Below are positions 8,423 through 17,365 of a DNA stretch of 42,572 nt, one piece after another. The DNA lies in NCBI GenBank assembly GCA_024233115.1, contig JACKQB010000011.1:1-42572 (forward strand), written 5' to 3'. The first letter of the stretch is position 1. The number at the start of each line of letters is the position of its first letter. The notes beneath the pieces were generated by a model. The model ran no database searches. It had not been told where the DNA came from and saw nothing but the letters and a program-made list of their open reading frames with translations. The stretch comes from Akkermansiaceae bacterium (GTDB lineage Bacteria; Verrucomicrobiota; Verrucomicrobiia; Verrucomicrobiales; Akkermansiaceae). Both the position numbers and the translations under genes were made by a program.

Positions 8423-9082
8423 ATGAAAAAGACAATTTCAGCACTCCTCGTGGCCGCCGCCACAGTGGCAACATCTGCCGCAGCAACGACCATTCTCATT
8501 GACTACAATGACGGTCTGGCAAACGGCGTTCACGATGCCGCCGTCCGCAACGGCGGATTTGAAACACGAACAGGTTCCACATACAACGATGGGGTCAACT
8601 GGACAAACAACGGCGTTGCCACCAGCACCACGTCTCTTTACGGAACCCTGAAAAGAACAGGCACTTACGGCGGGACCACCAGCCTTGCATCCAACCCCAC
8701 GAATGACACCGGCCACACCATCGCTTTGGGGGATGTGATCGAGTTGACATTTTGGGCAAGGAACAGCGGCACCACTGACCGCGTCATCGTCTGGAGCCTT
8801 GGCGATATCAATGGAACCACATTTACTCCCTTTGCGACCGACGGCACCGGCAACGTCACGGTCAACGGTGCATTCCAGATGTTCAGTGCATCCAAGACGG
8901 TTGGTTCGGGTGATGCTCTCATTGGTCAATCCCTTGCCGTGCAATTTAGGCGCACTGTCGGTGATGGCAACTTCCCCGCCGTGGACGATGTCACTCTTTC
9001 GGTCACCCCCGTCCCCGAGCCATCCTCCGCAGCCCTGCTCGGACTCGGCGGACTCGCTTTAATCCTGCGCCGCCGGAGGTAG
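8423..9082 (+). CDS. PEP-CTERM surface protein
   Basis: A 219-residue exported protein. The start is the ATG at 8423, where a signal peptide begins (MKKTISALLVAAATVATSAAA); the upstream in-frame ATG codons would add more than 50 unrelated residues. The body (about 22-190) looks like a beta-rich PEP-CTERM/carbohydrate-binding-type sandwich (RNGGFET, VIELTFWARNSG, LAVQFRR, FPAVDDVTLSV). It ends in VPEPSS, a hydrophobic helix and an RRRR tail for exosortase processing. The exact ligand is unknown. Transcription is probably from the promoter region with the 8297 operator. There is no Shine-Dalgarno and the leader is CAACCAACCA-like. It is followed by a terminator at 9117. Confidence 0.87.
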   Translation: MKKTISALLVAAATVATSAAATTILIDYNDGLANGVHDAAVRNGGFETRTGSTYNDGVNWTNNGVATSTTSLYGTLKRTGTYGGTTSLASNPTNDTGHTIALGDVIELTFWARNSGTTDRVIVWSLGDINGTTFTPFATDGTGNVTVNGAFQMFSASKTVGSGDALIGQSLAVQFRRTVGDGNFPAVDDVTLSVTPVPEPSSAALLGLGGLALILRRRR

Positions 9083-9116
9083 ATCCGTGCCAGTAGATTT
9101 CAAGCTTTCCAAGCCC

Positions 9117-9145
9117 CGGTCATCCCGAGAGGGGTGGCCGTTTTT
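9117..9145 (+). terminator. Rho-independent terminator
   Basis: CGGTCATCCC at 9117-9126 pairs with GGGGTGGCCG at 9131-9140 (two G-T pairs) around a GAGA tetraloop, followed by TTTTT. It is similar in sequence to the terminator at 4328, including the preceding AAGCCC, as if both came from one ancestral PEP-CTERM gene block. Confidence 0.9.
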
Positions 9146-9314
9146 CCTGTCCATGCACGCAACCCGACGGCGGCATGGCTCGCTTTTCACCTGCATGCTC
9201 ATCCGTCATGCGTCCTAAACGACGGGACACGTCCGGCGGGCAGTTTATAAATATGAATTTGAACTGTAAATACACAGAATCTAGCGTAAGCTTCACAATG
9301 AATCGTTGAAACAG
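9146..9314. other. Intergenic region before the pseudopilin gene
   Basis: This stretch of 169 bases holds no gene and no TGGT-N11-ACCA site. It presumably carries the promoter of the following two-gene operon. No clear -10/-35 pair was assigned. Confidence 0.4.
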
Positions 9315-12300
9315 ATGACAAAATCTAACAACACCTCGAAGCGGGTCCAGGGTTTTGCCCTGATAGCAACCATTTCGGTGATGGTTCTGCTGGTCATGAT
9401 TGCTCTGGCGATGCTTAGCCTGAGTGCGATTGAAATGCGCAACGTGCGCCAAGGTGACGCCGTGGCGGAAGCCCGGGCGAATGCCCGTATGGCTCTGATG
9501 CTGGCGATTGGCGACATTCAGGGCTCACTGGGGCCGGACACCCGGATCAGCGCGAGCGCCTCTATTTTGGACTCCAATGACGCCACGCCCGCTACGGATG
9601 GCGTGAAGCATCCGCATTTGTTAGGCGTTTGGCAATCGTGGGGTGCCTGGCTGAATGCCCGGGCGGAAGCCCCTGACGGCAGTTCGCTTGCCATCGCGGA
9701 CACCTATGCACCCAGTCGCCCTCCGATGTTCCGCAAGTGGCTCGTTTCCCTCGATGCCGCACAGGCCGGCTCCCTGGCTTTTGCAAAAACGGGCACCCTT
9801 GACGACGCGGCTTCGGTCGAACTGGTGGGAGAGGGCAGCGTCATCGATTCCCTGGACCATGTCAGGGCCGGTCTGCTCACCCTGCAAGCACAGGGCAAGG
9901 TGTCCGGTCGCATGGCGTGGTGGGTGGGTGGTGAAAACCAGAAGGCGGACATCACCCGGAACACCGCGCACACGCCGGCTGCGGCCGCCGTGGCCGAGTT
10001 GGCCCATGGCAACGGCACCGCCACAGACCTGTCCGGCATGGACGGTCTTTCGCTTGTTGCCCGTGACGGGCGCACGGCGGCTAGACTGATATCGACCGGT
10101 GAACTGCCGGTCGCGGGGGCGGACCGCGCTGTGATCGGCGAGGGTCTGCATGATTTCACCGCCCACGGGGTGGGTCTGATGACCGACGTCAGGTGGGGGG
10201 GGCTTAAAAAGGACCTGAGCCTGCTCTTCAACCGGCCGACGCTGCCGCCGGAGCTGACCCGCAGCGCAACGACGGCCTTCAGTCCGCGTCCGCTGTCGGC
10301 TGATTTACTGGCGTATAACCCGAAGATCCCCGAGCGCGGGTTCACCAGTTTTGAGCAGATGCACGCCTTTGCGCGGCAGTACAAGGACACAAGCAACTGG
10401 GCGGGAGCGGTGCCGTCTGCCAAAACCCAGGCTTACGGTGAGAAAATCTCACCTGCGGAGCCGGAGGGCTTCTATCGCAGGATGCCGGTCATCTCGAAAT
10501 TTTACTCCATCTACAACCTGCAAACTGCCAGGGTCGGCAAGAACGACCAGGGTGCGGACACCTACGACTGCTACCTGACCTACTCGCCGGTGGTGCAGCT
10601 GTGGAACCCCTACAACGTGCCCCTTGAAATCGATGAGGAGTTCACGATTCACACCCTGCCTTACAAGATCATGCCGGTCCGGTTCAAGACGTACAAGAGA
10701 ATCAACGGTTCAAGCCAGCCGTTCACCACATTTGCACATTGGAACTACTGGGTGGGGGCGGACTATGGACTCGACCGCGGGTTTGGCTTCGACTTTGAAT
10801 CGCCGTTCCAGACATCAGGCGGATCCAGCCATGTGACGCTTGGGTCCGGCGAGTTCATGATGTTTTCATTCAAAACGCGTCTGGACGGGGGGATTCAATG
10901 GGGGGCGGCGAATGCGCAGGCCTTCCAGCCGGGGTTCGATCCCGAGGCGGCTGGTTCAGCCCGTCTTAAAGTGCTCTCGGCGGTGACCCGGGACGAGCAG
11001 CCGGAGCTGGCTCTCCAGCTTCAGCCCTATTGGGACGGTGCCAATGCCCAGTGGTGGGGGGGCAACCCGGGGGCGTTCTGTGTGCTTGCCAATTACGGTG
11101 GCAACCGTTCATCCACGGGGCTGACCATCGACTGGTTCGCGACAACACCCAAACCCGACCCCGGGAATCTACAGGCCGAGCGGAGCCGGCAGGACTACGT
11201 CTCCATTTCCCCGGATTTCTCTGTCAGCGCCCGCGCCCAGTGGGAGTTCGCGGACGAGGGGCCCGTTCCCATCGCGGTGATGGGGCCGGTGCTCAAGACA
11301 TCGGAGAAACTGGTTTACGACACCATTGACTGGAGGAAGGACTGGCGCAACAAAACCTGGTCCCAGGCGGCGCCCGGCATCGATGCCGAGCAGATGCTCG
11401 CGAGTTACCAGGACAAGGACCTGCTCGAGCTGCAGCGGATGAACAGCGCTTACCGGATGCATTTCCAGACCGTCAGCGGCAGTGCTGAACTCAGTCAACT
11501 GATAGGCCACCATCCGAACGGCAAGAACGGCTACCTGGGCAGCACCCTGGAGGCTCCTATTTCAGCAATTGCAACCTACGAGATACCAACCGCCCCGGTC
11601 CAGTCGCTCGCGGGGTTCTCCGGCCTGCGTTTGCAGCCGGGGTGGAGCACCGCGGTCTCCCGGCAGCAGTGGGGAACAAAGAATGTGAACACCGCATGGT
11701 GGCACAAGGTAACCGCCTGCAAAAGCGGGGTGCCGGGGGTGGGCGTCGGCAACTCCTTCGCCGTGCCGATGATACCCGGCGACCAGATTTACCAATACCA
11801 CGATATTTCCAAACACAACCCGGACTCGCAGATCAGGGGTGGGGGCGCGCCCGAGGACAGCTTTGCTTTCTCGGACTTCTGGGACCACCAGCTTCTGGTC
11901 AACGACGGCTTGTGGGATTCGTGGTATAGCTCTTCACTGGCTGATGCGCAGCGTCCGTCGGACAATGCCGCGGAGTCGCTGCCGGATTTGTTGGACGCTG
12001 TGTTCAACAAGAGGGAGCCGCTGCCTAATGAGAATTTTGTGCCTGTCGTCGAGACCCCGGGCGCGGATGTGATCGCGGATTTGGAAAAGGAGGACGGCTA
12101 CCTGCGCTCGGCGGTGTATCTGGTCAACAGGGGGGCGTTCAACGTCAACTCCACCTCGGTGGATGCATGGTATGCCCTGTTTACCGGACTGCGGGAGCGC
12201 GAGGCCGCGTATCGGGACAGCGGCGGTCGACTGGAGAAAATCCCGGTTCCCGAGGGCATGGCCGTGGTGACCCGCTACAATACCGAGACGGCGGCGTCGG

Positions 12301-12965
12301 AGTCGCCGGACCCACGGGACGGCGCCCTGGTGAACGGCCTCTACAGTTGGACCGGTGTGCGTTTTCTTGATGACGGCCAACTGCGCAAACTGGCCGGGCA
12401 ATGTGTGCAGCAGGTGAAAAAACGCGGGCCGTTCCTCAATATGTCGGACTTCATCAATCGCAGGCTTTCCAATGATGCGCTGGGCGCGCGCGGGGCACTG
12501 CAGGCCGCCATCGACTACGATGACCAGGCGCCCGACCCGCAATCGATCAACTACCGTTACAAGGGCAGCAAGGACATGGTTGACGCTGCGGTGGCCGACC
12601 TCTATCCCTTCCCGGAGGCGGGGAAAGGCTCCCTGTTCACCGGCGCTCCCGGTTACGTCGTGCAGTCGGACATCCTCAAGCCGCTGGGGAACGCATTGAC
12701 GGTCCGCGACGATTCCTTCAGAATCCGTGCCTACGGCGAGGCCACGGACAGCAACGGCAAGGTGCTGGCGCGCGCCTATTGTGAGGCGACCGTCCAGCGG
12801 ACGACCGCTTACGTGGACCCTGCCAATGACCCCACCGTGCCCGCCATCGCGCTGGATGCGCAAGGGAACGCCACCGGAGCAAGCCCGTTGACGCTTGTGA
12901 ACCAACGCTTCGGACGCCACCTCAAGATTATCTCGTTCCGCTGGTTGTCACCTAACGAAATCTAA
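9315..12965 (+). CDS. Verru_Chthon cassette protein A-like giant pseudopilin
   Basis: A very large (about 1216-residue) protein with a type IV pilin/pseudopilin-like N-terminus. A short basic leader (KRVQ) is followed by G and the hydrophobic FALIATISVMVLLVMIALAMLSL, then a helical amphipathic stretch. It resembles the N-terminus of family TIGR02600 (Verru_Chthon cassette protein A), known from Verrucomicrobia, where it belongs to a surface appendage or secretion-like cassette of unknown function. The long C-terminal region has no recognised catalytic motif. The ATG at 9315 is preferred over the TTG at 9306. The following gene starts 2 nt after its stop. No other cassette pilin genes (B, C, D) are present here. 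Its place inside a glycan-use locus suggests a surface role in substrate contact, which is inference. Confidence 0.8.
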   Translation: MTKSNNTSKRVQGFALIATISVMVLLVMIALAMLSLSAIEMRNVRQGDAVAEARANARMALMLAIGDIQGSLGPDTRISASASILDSNDATPATDGVKHPHLLGVWQSWGAWLNARAEAPDGSSLAIADTYAPSRPPMFRKWLVSLDAAQAGSLAFAKTGTLDDAASVELVGEGSVIDSLDHVRAGLLTLQAQGKVSGRMAWWVGGENQKADITRNTAHTPAAAAVAELAHGNGTATDLSGMDGLSLVARDGRTAARLISTGELPVAGADRAVIGEGLHDFTAHGVGLMTDVRWGGLKKDLSLLFNRPTLPPELTRSATTAFSPRPLSADLLAYNPKIPERGFTSFEQMHAFARQYKDTSNWAGAVPSAKTQAYGEKISPAEPEGFYRRMPVISKFYSIYNLQTARVGKNDQGADTYDCYLTYSPVVQLWNPYNVPLEIDEEFTIHTLPYKIMPVRFKTYKRINGSSQPFTTFAHWNYWVGADYGLDRGFGFDFESPFQTSGGSSHVTLGSGEFMMFSFKTRLDGGIQWGAANAQAFQPGFDPEAAGSARLKVLSAVTRDEQPELALQLQPYWDGANAQWWGGNPGAFCVLANYGGNRSSTGLTIDWFATTPKPDPGNLQAERSRQDYVSISPDFSVSARAQWEFADEGPVPIAVMGPVLKTSEKLVYDTIDWRKDWRNKTWSQAAPGIDAEQMLASYQDKDLLELQRMNSAYRMHFQTVSGSAELSQLIGHHPNGKNGYLGSTLEAPISAIATYEIPTAPVQSLAGFSGLRLQPGWSTAVSRQQWGTKNVNTAWWHKVTACKSGVPGVGVGNSFAVPMIPGDQIYQYHDISKHNPDSQIRGGGAPEDSFAFSDFWDHQLLVNDGLWDSWYSSSLADAQRPSDNAAESLPDLLDAVFNKREPLPNENFVPVVETPGADVIADLEKEDGYLRSAVYLVNRGAFNVNSTSVDAWYALFTGLREREAAYRDSGGRLEKIPVPEGMAVVTRYNTETAASESPDPRDGALVNGLYSWTGVRFLDDGQLRKLAGQCVQQVKKRGPFLNMSDFINRRLSNDALGARGALQAAIDYDDQAPDPQSINYRYKGSKDMVDAAVADLYPFPEAGKGSLFTGAPGYVVQSDILKPLGNALTVRDDSFRIRAYGEATDSNGKVLARAYCEATVQRTTAYVDPANDPTVPAIALDAQGNATGASPLTLVNQRFGRHLKIISFRWLSPNEI

Positions 12966-12967
12966 CA

Positions 12968-13717
12968 ATGTATAAATTCCCGCTCGTCAACACGCGCCGT
13001 TTCCTGATCCTCGCCGTCGCCGCACTGCCGGGCAGCGGATTTTCCCAAACACCGGAAACAGGGGGGGATGCAAAGAAGGAGGTGAAAAAACAGGTGCGCT
13101 TTGTATGCACCGGGATAGCCGAGGGCACGCCCGAAACCCTCAAGCTGCTGGGCAGGAGCGGGCTTCAGGACGTGGCGTTGAGCACGCGTTCACCGGGTGA
13201 GCTCCATGCCGTCCCGGCGGACGGCGTGATCCGGCTGGGGCTTGACTCGGGGGACCCGGAGAAACCGGTCAACCCGCTGGCGCTGGGGAAGTTGCCGGAG
13301 AATGTGAACCGGGCCACCGCCTTGCTTGTTGCCCGACCGGAAAAGCCCGACGGAACGAAGTACGCTCTGCTGCTCATTGACGACAGCAAATTAAAGGGAG
13401 GCTCGGTGTATTTCCTCAACATGACCAAAGGCAGGGCCGTTGTAAAGCTGGACGGAGAGCAGCTCGATCTGCCCTTGGGGAAACCCGTTATTTTCCGACC
13501 CAAGGAAGTCACCAAGGGGCGGAACAGCCCGATAGCCATCATGGTGGAGACCTACGACGACGGCAAAAAGGGTTGGCGCCCGCTGATGTCCTCGACCTGG
13601 CGTCTGCGCTCGACACGGATAGAAGTCTGCATCGTCTATTGGAACGAAGAATACAAACGCCCCTCCATCAAGGGACTGACGCTTTTTCCCATGTCCAACG
13701 AATCGCGCAGCGAGTGA
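12968..13717 (+). CDS. Exported hypothetical protein paired with the pseudopilin
   Basis: A 249-residue protein with an N-terminal signal sequence (RRFLILAVAALPGSGFSQ) and a mature domain rich in beta strands. No family was recognised with confidence. It begins 2 nt after the pseudopilin stop codon, so the two are almost certainly co-translated and probably work together at the envelope. Mature segments such as GSVYFLNMTKGRAVVKLDGEQ and KPVIFRP look like a compact beta-sandwich. It carries no PEP-CTERM tail, lipobox or catalytic motif. Confidence 0.75.
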   Translation: MYKFPLVNTRRFLILAVAALPGSGFSQTPETGGDAKKEVKKQVRFVCTGIAEGTPETLKLLGRSGLQDVALSTRSPGELHAVPADGVIRLGLDSGDPEKPVNPLALGKLPENVNRATALLVARPEKPDGTKYALLLIDDSKLKGGSVYFLNMTKGRAVVKLDGEQLDLPLGKPVIFRPKEVTKGRNSPIAIMVETYDDGKKGWRPLMSSTWRLRSTRIEVCIVYWNEEYKRPSIKGLTLFPMSNESRSE

Positions 13718-13824
13718 CGTGGCCAATCACCCTCTTGCCGCAAACAAGCGGTTTCGGGGGAAGGGGATTCCGTCGCGCCGGTACCACCCCACATTGGTGT
13801 TGCCGGGCCATGCGGGTCGCCAAC

Positions 13825-13843
13825 TGGCATGCAAAAAAAACCA
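13825..13843. promoter_or_regulatory. TGGC-N11-ACCA operator variant, PEP-CTERM gene 4
   Basis: TGGCATGCAAAAAAAACCA lies 93 bp before the ATG at 13937. It differs from the locus motif by one arm base (TGGC), keeps the 11-bp spacing, and is flanked by C and G that extend the palindrome (CTGGC...ACCAG). Confidence 0.55.
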
Positions 13844-13860
13844 GTGCGTGAAGGTTGCCG

Positions 13861-13890
13861 GAGGGGCAGGCAGCCTGTAAGGTGCCCCTC
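13861..13890 (+). promoter_or_regulatory. Leader hairpin before PEP-CTERM gene 4
   Basis: GAGGGGCA (13861-13868) pairs perfectly with TGCCCCTC (13883-13890). There is no following T-run, so it is not a terminator. It sits in the transcribed leader if the promoter is near the 13825 operator, and could affect message stability or translation. Confidence 0.55.
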
Positions 13891-13926
13891 AGACTGAGAA
13901 CAACCATCAGACTGAGAACAACCATC
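13891..13926 (+). repeat. 18-bp perfect tandem repeat in the leader
   Basis: Two adjacent identical copies of AGACTGAGAACAACCATC fill the space between the leader hairpin and the start codon, ending 10 bp before the ATG. The leader has no Shine-Dalgarno. Confidence 0.9.
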
Positions 13927-13936
13927 AAACACAAAC

Positions 13937-14575
13937 ATGAGAACAAAATACACACTCGCAGCCCTTGCTGCAATGACACTCGCAGCGAATGCCGCAACGA
14001 CAGCAGTGAACGTCAATGCGGCAAATAATTTCGGCAACGGCTATTTTGGCTTTGCCGTCAACCTGAGTTCCAGTGTTGTCACCGTCACGCCATCGGTGCC
14101 GACGAATTTTGACATCGCGTCCATCGAGCTTACCGGGCGTCCTGCGAGCGGTACCTACAGTTCGATGAAAATCGCGGTATACACCTATGTCGGTGACTCT
14201 GATATCGGTGATTTTGTGGGTCTCTCCGATGCCCAGACACTAGGCAACGCCACATCCGCGACGTTTAATTTCTCCGGCGTGTCCGTTGTTTCGGCAAACA
14301 CTTACCAGTATCTTTTCGTGAACGCCGCGACGGTTAATGCAGACCTGGATGATGATGCGCTGGCCAGCTATCAGGCGCGCTCTGTTTCAAGCAGCTTGTC
14401 CATGTCTCCAAACGGATCCGTGCCCGCAGGATCGGGAACCTATAAGAACAATGCCATCAACTCATGGGAAGGCTCCTTCCTGCCCGAGTTTACTTTTACG
14501 GCAGTGCCCGAGCCATCCTCCGCAGCCCTGCTCGGTCTCGGCGGGCTTGCGCTGATCCTGCGCCGTCGCAAGTAA
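13937..14575 (+). CDS. PEP-CTERM surface protein
   Basis: A 212-residue exported protein with a signal peptide (MRTKYTLAALAAMTLAANA) and a C-terminal sorting signal (VPEPSS, AALLGLGGLALIL, RRRK). The core (about 20-185) is beta-rich with Ser/Thr/Asn-rich stretches and no enzyme motif. It is likely one more surface-displayed binding protein of this locus. Its start is fixed by the signal peptide. A leader hairpin and an 18-bp tandem repeat lie immediately upstream. A strong terminator follows at 14608, before sialidase 2. Confidence 0.86.
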   Translation: MRTKYTLAALAAMTLAANAATTAVNVNAANNFGNGYFGFAVNLSSSVVTVTPSVPTNFDIASIELTGRPASGTYSSMKIAVYTYVGDSDIGDFVGLSDAQTLGNATSATFNFSGVSVVSANTYQYLFVNAATVNADLDDDALASYQARSVSSSLSMSPNGSVPAGSGTYKNNAINSWEGSFLPEFTFTAVPEPSSAALLGLGGLALILRRRK

Positions 14576-14607
14576 TTGCGCGGTAAAAAATGAAGATCAT
14601 TCATCCC

Positions 14608-14640
14608 AAGCCCGCTTCCTGCAAAGGGGCGGGCTTTTTT
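14608..14640 (+). terminator. Rho-independent terminator
   Basis: AAGCCCGC (14608-14615) pairs with GCGGGCTT (14629-14636) and runs into TTTTTT. It lies between the PEP-CTERM stop (14575) and the sialidase ATG (14674). This rules out the upstream ATG at 14590 as the sialidase start, because translation from there would run through the hairpin. Confidence 0.9.
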
Positions 14641-14673
14641 GAGCACCCAAACGATTATTCTGGAGCGATCACC

Positions 14674-17364
14674 ATGTCAGGAAACACGCATAAATGCATC
14701 GGGCTGTTCCTGTTAGTTGCAAGCCAATGCCTCAACGCGGATGTTCCTGGAACCCGGTATGCATGGTACAAAGCTGATGCGGGAGTGACAGTGGATGCCG
14801 ACAGCAATGTTGTCGGCTGGGTAGATCAGGTGGCGGGCGGGCAGGATCTTGACAGGGTCATCGGCACCCCAGGCACTGTTACCCTTGGTCGCAGTGGAGG
14901 AGGCACGGTTGGGGTGGTGTCGTTTGACGGTGCATCGGCTCTCTGGGCGTCGGCGGGAGACTGGGGTTCGGTGGCGGGAAACAGAACGGTGGTGCTGCAT
15001 TGCCGCCTCAGCGGGGCGGTAGACGGTTTTCTTTTCGACGGCAGTACCAACCCGGGAAAAACAAGGGCGCAGGTTCGTTCTGGCTTCTGGCAGGCGGGTG
15101 TGCAGGACGCGGGTGCTTCGTTCGGTAGTGCGGATCCGGACACAACTGTGATATCAGTCGACACCTGGCAAACGCACATGTTCACCTACGCAGAGTCTGG
15201 TGGCTCAACTCAAGTGACTCACTACATTGACGGCAGCCAAGTGGGAACGCACGCCGTTGCGGTGGACACCAGCCTGGGAGGTCTTATTTTGGCTTCCAAC
15301 GGAGGGACGGGAGGAAAACTCGCTTATGAACTGGCCGAGGTCATCGTCTATGCCCGTTCGCTTGACGTTTCCGAGCGCAGTGATGTCGTTAGCTACATGG
15401 AGGGACGGTGGGGGGATTTAATCGATTTGCCTATAGTTTATCAATCGGCAACGACCATTCAGAATCCCGGTAATGTTTCCATCTATGGGTTTCATGGGAT
15501 TGCGGCATTAGCAATCACATCCACGGGGAACGCTCCGGCCTACGCATTGACCGCATTGGAGTTCAATTTGGGCGGTACCACGGACACGGGGGATATTGAT
15601 GAAATACGGCTCTACTCAAGTGGTGACTCTGCCGTCTTCGATCCTTCACAAGCAACGCTGATCGATACGATCCTCCCACCGTTCAGCGGTACAATGAGCT
15701 TCAATATACGTGTTTCAGTGACTCATGCGGAGACGCACTTCTGGGTGGCGGTGAAAATGTCCGGTGATTCGGCTCTCGGCGATGTTCTGGACGCGGAAAT
15801 CACCGGCTTCACCATCGATGGAGCTGACGCGGGCACCTATACGCCTGCCGTAACCGCCCCAGCGGGTGCGCTGACGATCAACTCACAGTTTTTCTCCACC
15901 ATCGTCCGCGCAGGGGGAGACGATGGCGTGGCTGGCTTCCGTATTCCCGGACTTGCCACAACCGGCGCGGGAACCTTGGTTGCGGTATTTGATATACGCC
16001 ATGACGGCTTTGGTGATCTTCCGGGAAATATTGATGTGGGGGCGATGCGATCCACGGACGGTGGCTTGACATGGAGTACGATGATCACGGTCATGGATTA
16101 CGATGAAAACGTTCCAGGTTCATTTGGGAACGGAGTGGGGGATCCCAGCATTCTTGTGGATAAAAACACCGGGCGTATCTGGTGCGCGGCACTCTGGTCA
16201 AAAGGAAACAATGGCTGGAGTGGTTCTGGCTCCGGCTTGACTCCGGACGAGACCGGGCAGTATGTGCTGAATTACTCAGATGACGATGGGGTCACGTGGT
16301 CGGCACCCGTTTCCATCACCAGCCAGATCAAAAACGCAGCTTGGAAACTCTACTTTCAAGGCCCGGGAAAAGGAATTTGTATGCGTGACGGCACACTGGT
16401 TTTTCCATCTCAATACAGGGACGCCGGTGGAACACCCCGGTCCAACTTTATCTATTCTACCGATGGAGGTGTAACCTGGGCCAATTCCACCCCAGCGATC
16501 CCTTCAGGTAGCCCGTGGACGACAGAGTCTCAAATCGTCGAGCAGGATGACGGGAACTTACTCATCTCAATGCGAAACCATGACGGCAGCAAACGCCGAC
16601 TGTGGTGTGTTTACTCCTGGAACCATGATACCGAAACCATAGCGGATGGCAGTTGGGGAACAGCATGGTATGACCAGACCGACCCCACTGTCATGGCGAG
16701 TGTGGAACGCTACCGGTCAAAACTTGATGGCCACCCGTATTCGGCGTTACTTTTTTCCAATCCGGACAATACCAATCGTTCAAAAATGAGCATTCGCCTC
16801 AGTCTGGATGAAGGTTTGACCTGGCCTTATAAACGTAAAATAGACGACCGCCCAGCCGCTTATTCCTGCATGACTATCCTGCCCGATGGGCACATTGGTA
16901 TTTTTTATGAAACTGGTTCCAGTTCCTCGGTGGCACAGATGGAGTTTGCCCGTTTTCCGTTGGTATGGCTGGTTGGGGATACGGATACGGACTCCGATCA
17001 AATTCCCGATTTCTACGAGGATGCGGTGGGGTTGGAGAAACACAACGGAGCCGATGCCAGCCTCGACCCTGATCTAGACGGCATGAGCAACCTGGACGAA
17101 TACCGCGCCCAGACGCATCCACTGGACAATGAATCCGTTCTAACGGCCTCTATTCAAAAAACGGAATCTGGCCTAGTGCTCACCTGGTCATCGGTGCCAT
17201 TCTTATCCTACCGGGTGGAGGGCTCAGAAACCATGGCTGAGGGAACTTGGGAAGTGGTTCCGGGAATGTCAGAAATCAAGGCAGATGGCGTTAGGATGAG
17301 CATCACATTGCCAGCCGCAACGGGAGAGCGGAATTTCTACCGCGTTGTGACGCAACGAGGCTGA
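14674..17364 (+). CDS. Secreted multidomain GH33 sialidase (sialidase 2)
   Basis: An 896-residue exported sialidase. The start at 14674 is supported by GGAG 9 bp upstream and by a signal peptide that begins there (CIGLFLLVASQCLNA). A LamG/ConA-like domain (about 25-245) precedes a BNR-associated N-terminal-type domain (about 250-400). The propeller has FRIP at residue 422 and Asp boxes STDGGLTW, SDDDGVTW, STDGGVTW and SLDEGLTW. The C-terminus has a thrombospondin type 3-like Ca-binding segment (DTDTDSDQIPDFYED, DPDLDGMSNLDEY) and a terminal beta-domain ending in FYRVV. The same C-terminal layout occurs in the esterase at 17366-20545. The terminator just upstream leaves only about 33 bp for a promoter, so partial read-through may drive it. 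It is convergent with the esterase, with a 1-bp gap. Confidence 0.93.
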   Translation: MSGNTHKCIGLFLLVASQCLNADVPGTRYAWYKADAGVTVDADSNVVGWVDQVAGGQDLDRVIGTPGTVTLGRSGGGTVGVVSFDGASALWASAGDWGSVAGNRTVVLHCRLSGAVDGFLFDGSTNPGKTRAQVRSGFWQAGVQDAGASFGSADPDTTVISVDTWQTHMFTYAESGGSTQVTHYIDGSQVGTHAVAVDTSLGGLILASNGGTGGKLAYELAEVIVYARSLDVSERSDVVSYMEGRWGDLIDLPIVYQSATTIQNPGNVSIYGFHGIAALAITSTGNAPAYALTALEFNLGGTTDTGDIDEIRLYSSGDSAVFDPSQATLIDTILPPFSGTMSFNIRVSVTHAETHFWVAVKMSGDSALGDVLDAEITGFTIDGADAGTYTPAVTAPAGALTINSQFFSTIVRAGGDDGVAGFRIPGLATTGAGTLVAVFDIRHDGFGDLPGNIDVGAMRSTDGGLTWSTMITVMDYDENVPGSFGNGVGDPSILVDKNTGRIWCAALWSKGNNGWSGSGSGLTPDETGQYVLNYSDDDGVTWSAPVSITSQIKNAAWKLYFQGPGKGICMRDGTLVFPSQYRDAGGTPRSNFIYSTDGGVTWANSTPAIPSGSPWTTESQIVEQDDGNLLISMRNHDGSKRRLWCVYSWNHDTETIADGSWGTAWYDQTDPTVMASVERYRSKLDGHPYSALLFSNPDNTNRSKMSIRLSLDEGLTWPYKRKIDDRPAAYSCMTILPDGHIGIFYETGSSSSVAQMEFARFPLVWLVGDTDTDSDQIPDFYEDAVGLEKHNGADASLDPDLDGMSNLDEYRAQTHPLDNESVLTASIQKTESGLVLTWSSVPFLSYRVEGSETMAEGTWEVVPGMSEIKADGVRMSITLPAATGERNFYRVVTQRG

Positions 17365-17365
17365 G

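Noticed and set aside
11934..12920. Long minus-strand reading frame within the pseudopilin gene
   Set aside because: Composition is Arg/His/Gly-rich as expected for an antisense shadow, and no family resemblance was seen.
13891..13926. CRISPR-like repeat
   Set aside because: There are only two adjacent 18-bp copies with no spacer; it is a tandem duplication in a leader.
14590..14673. Upstream start for sialidase 2
   Set aside because: The added codons read through a strong terminator and are unlike a signal peptide; the ATG at 14674 has GGAG and a proper signal peptide.
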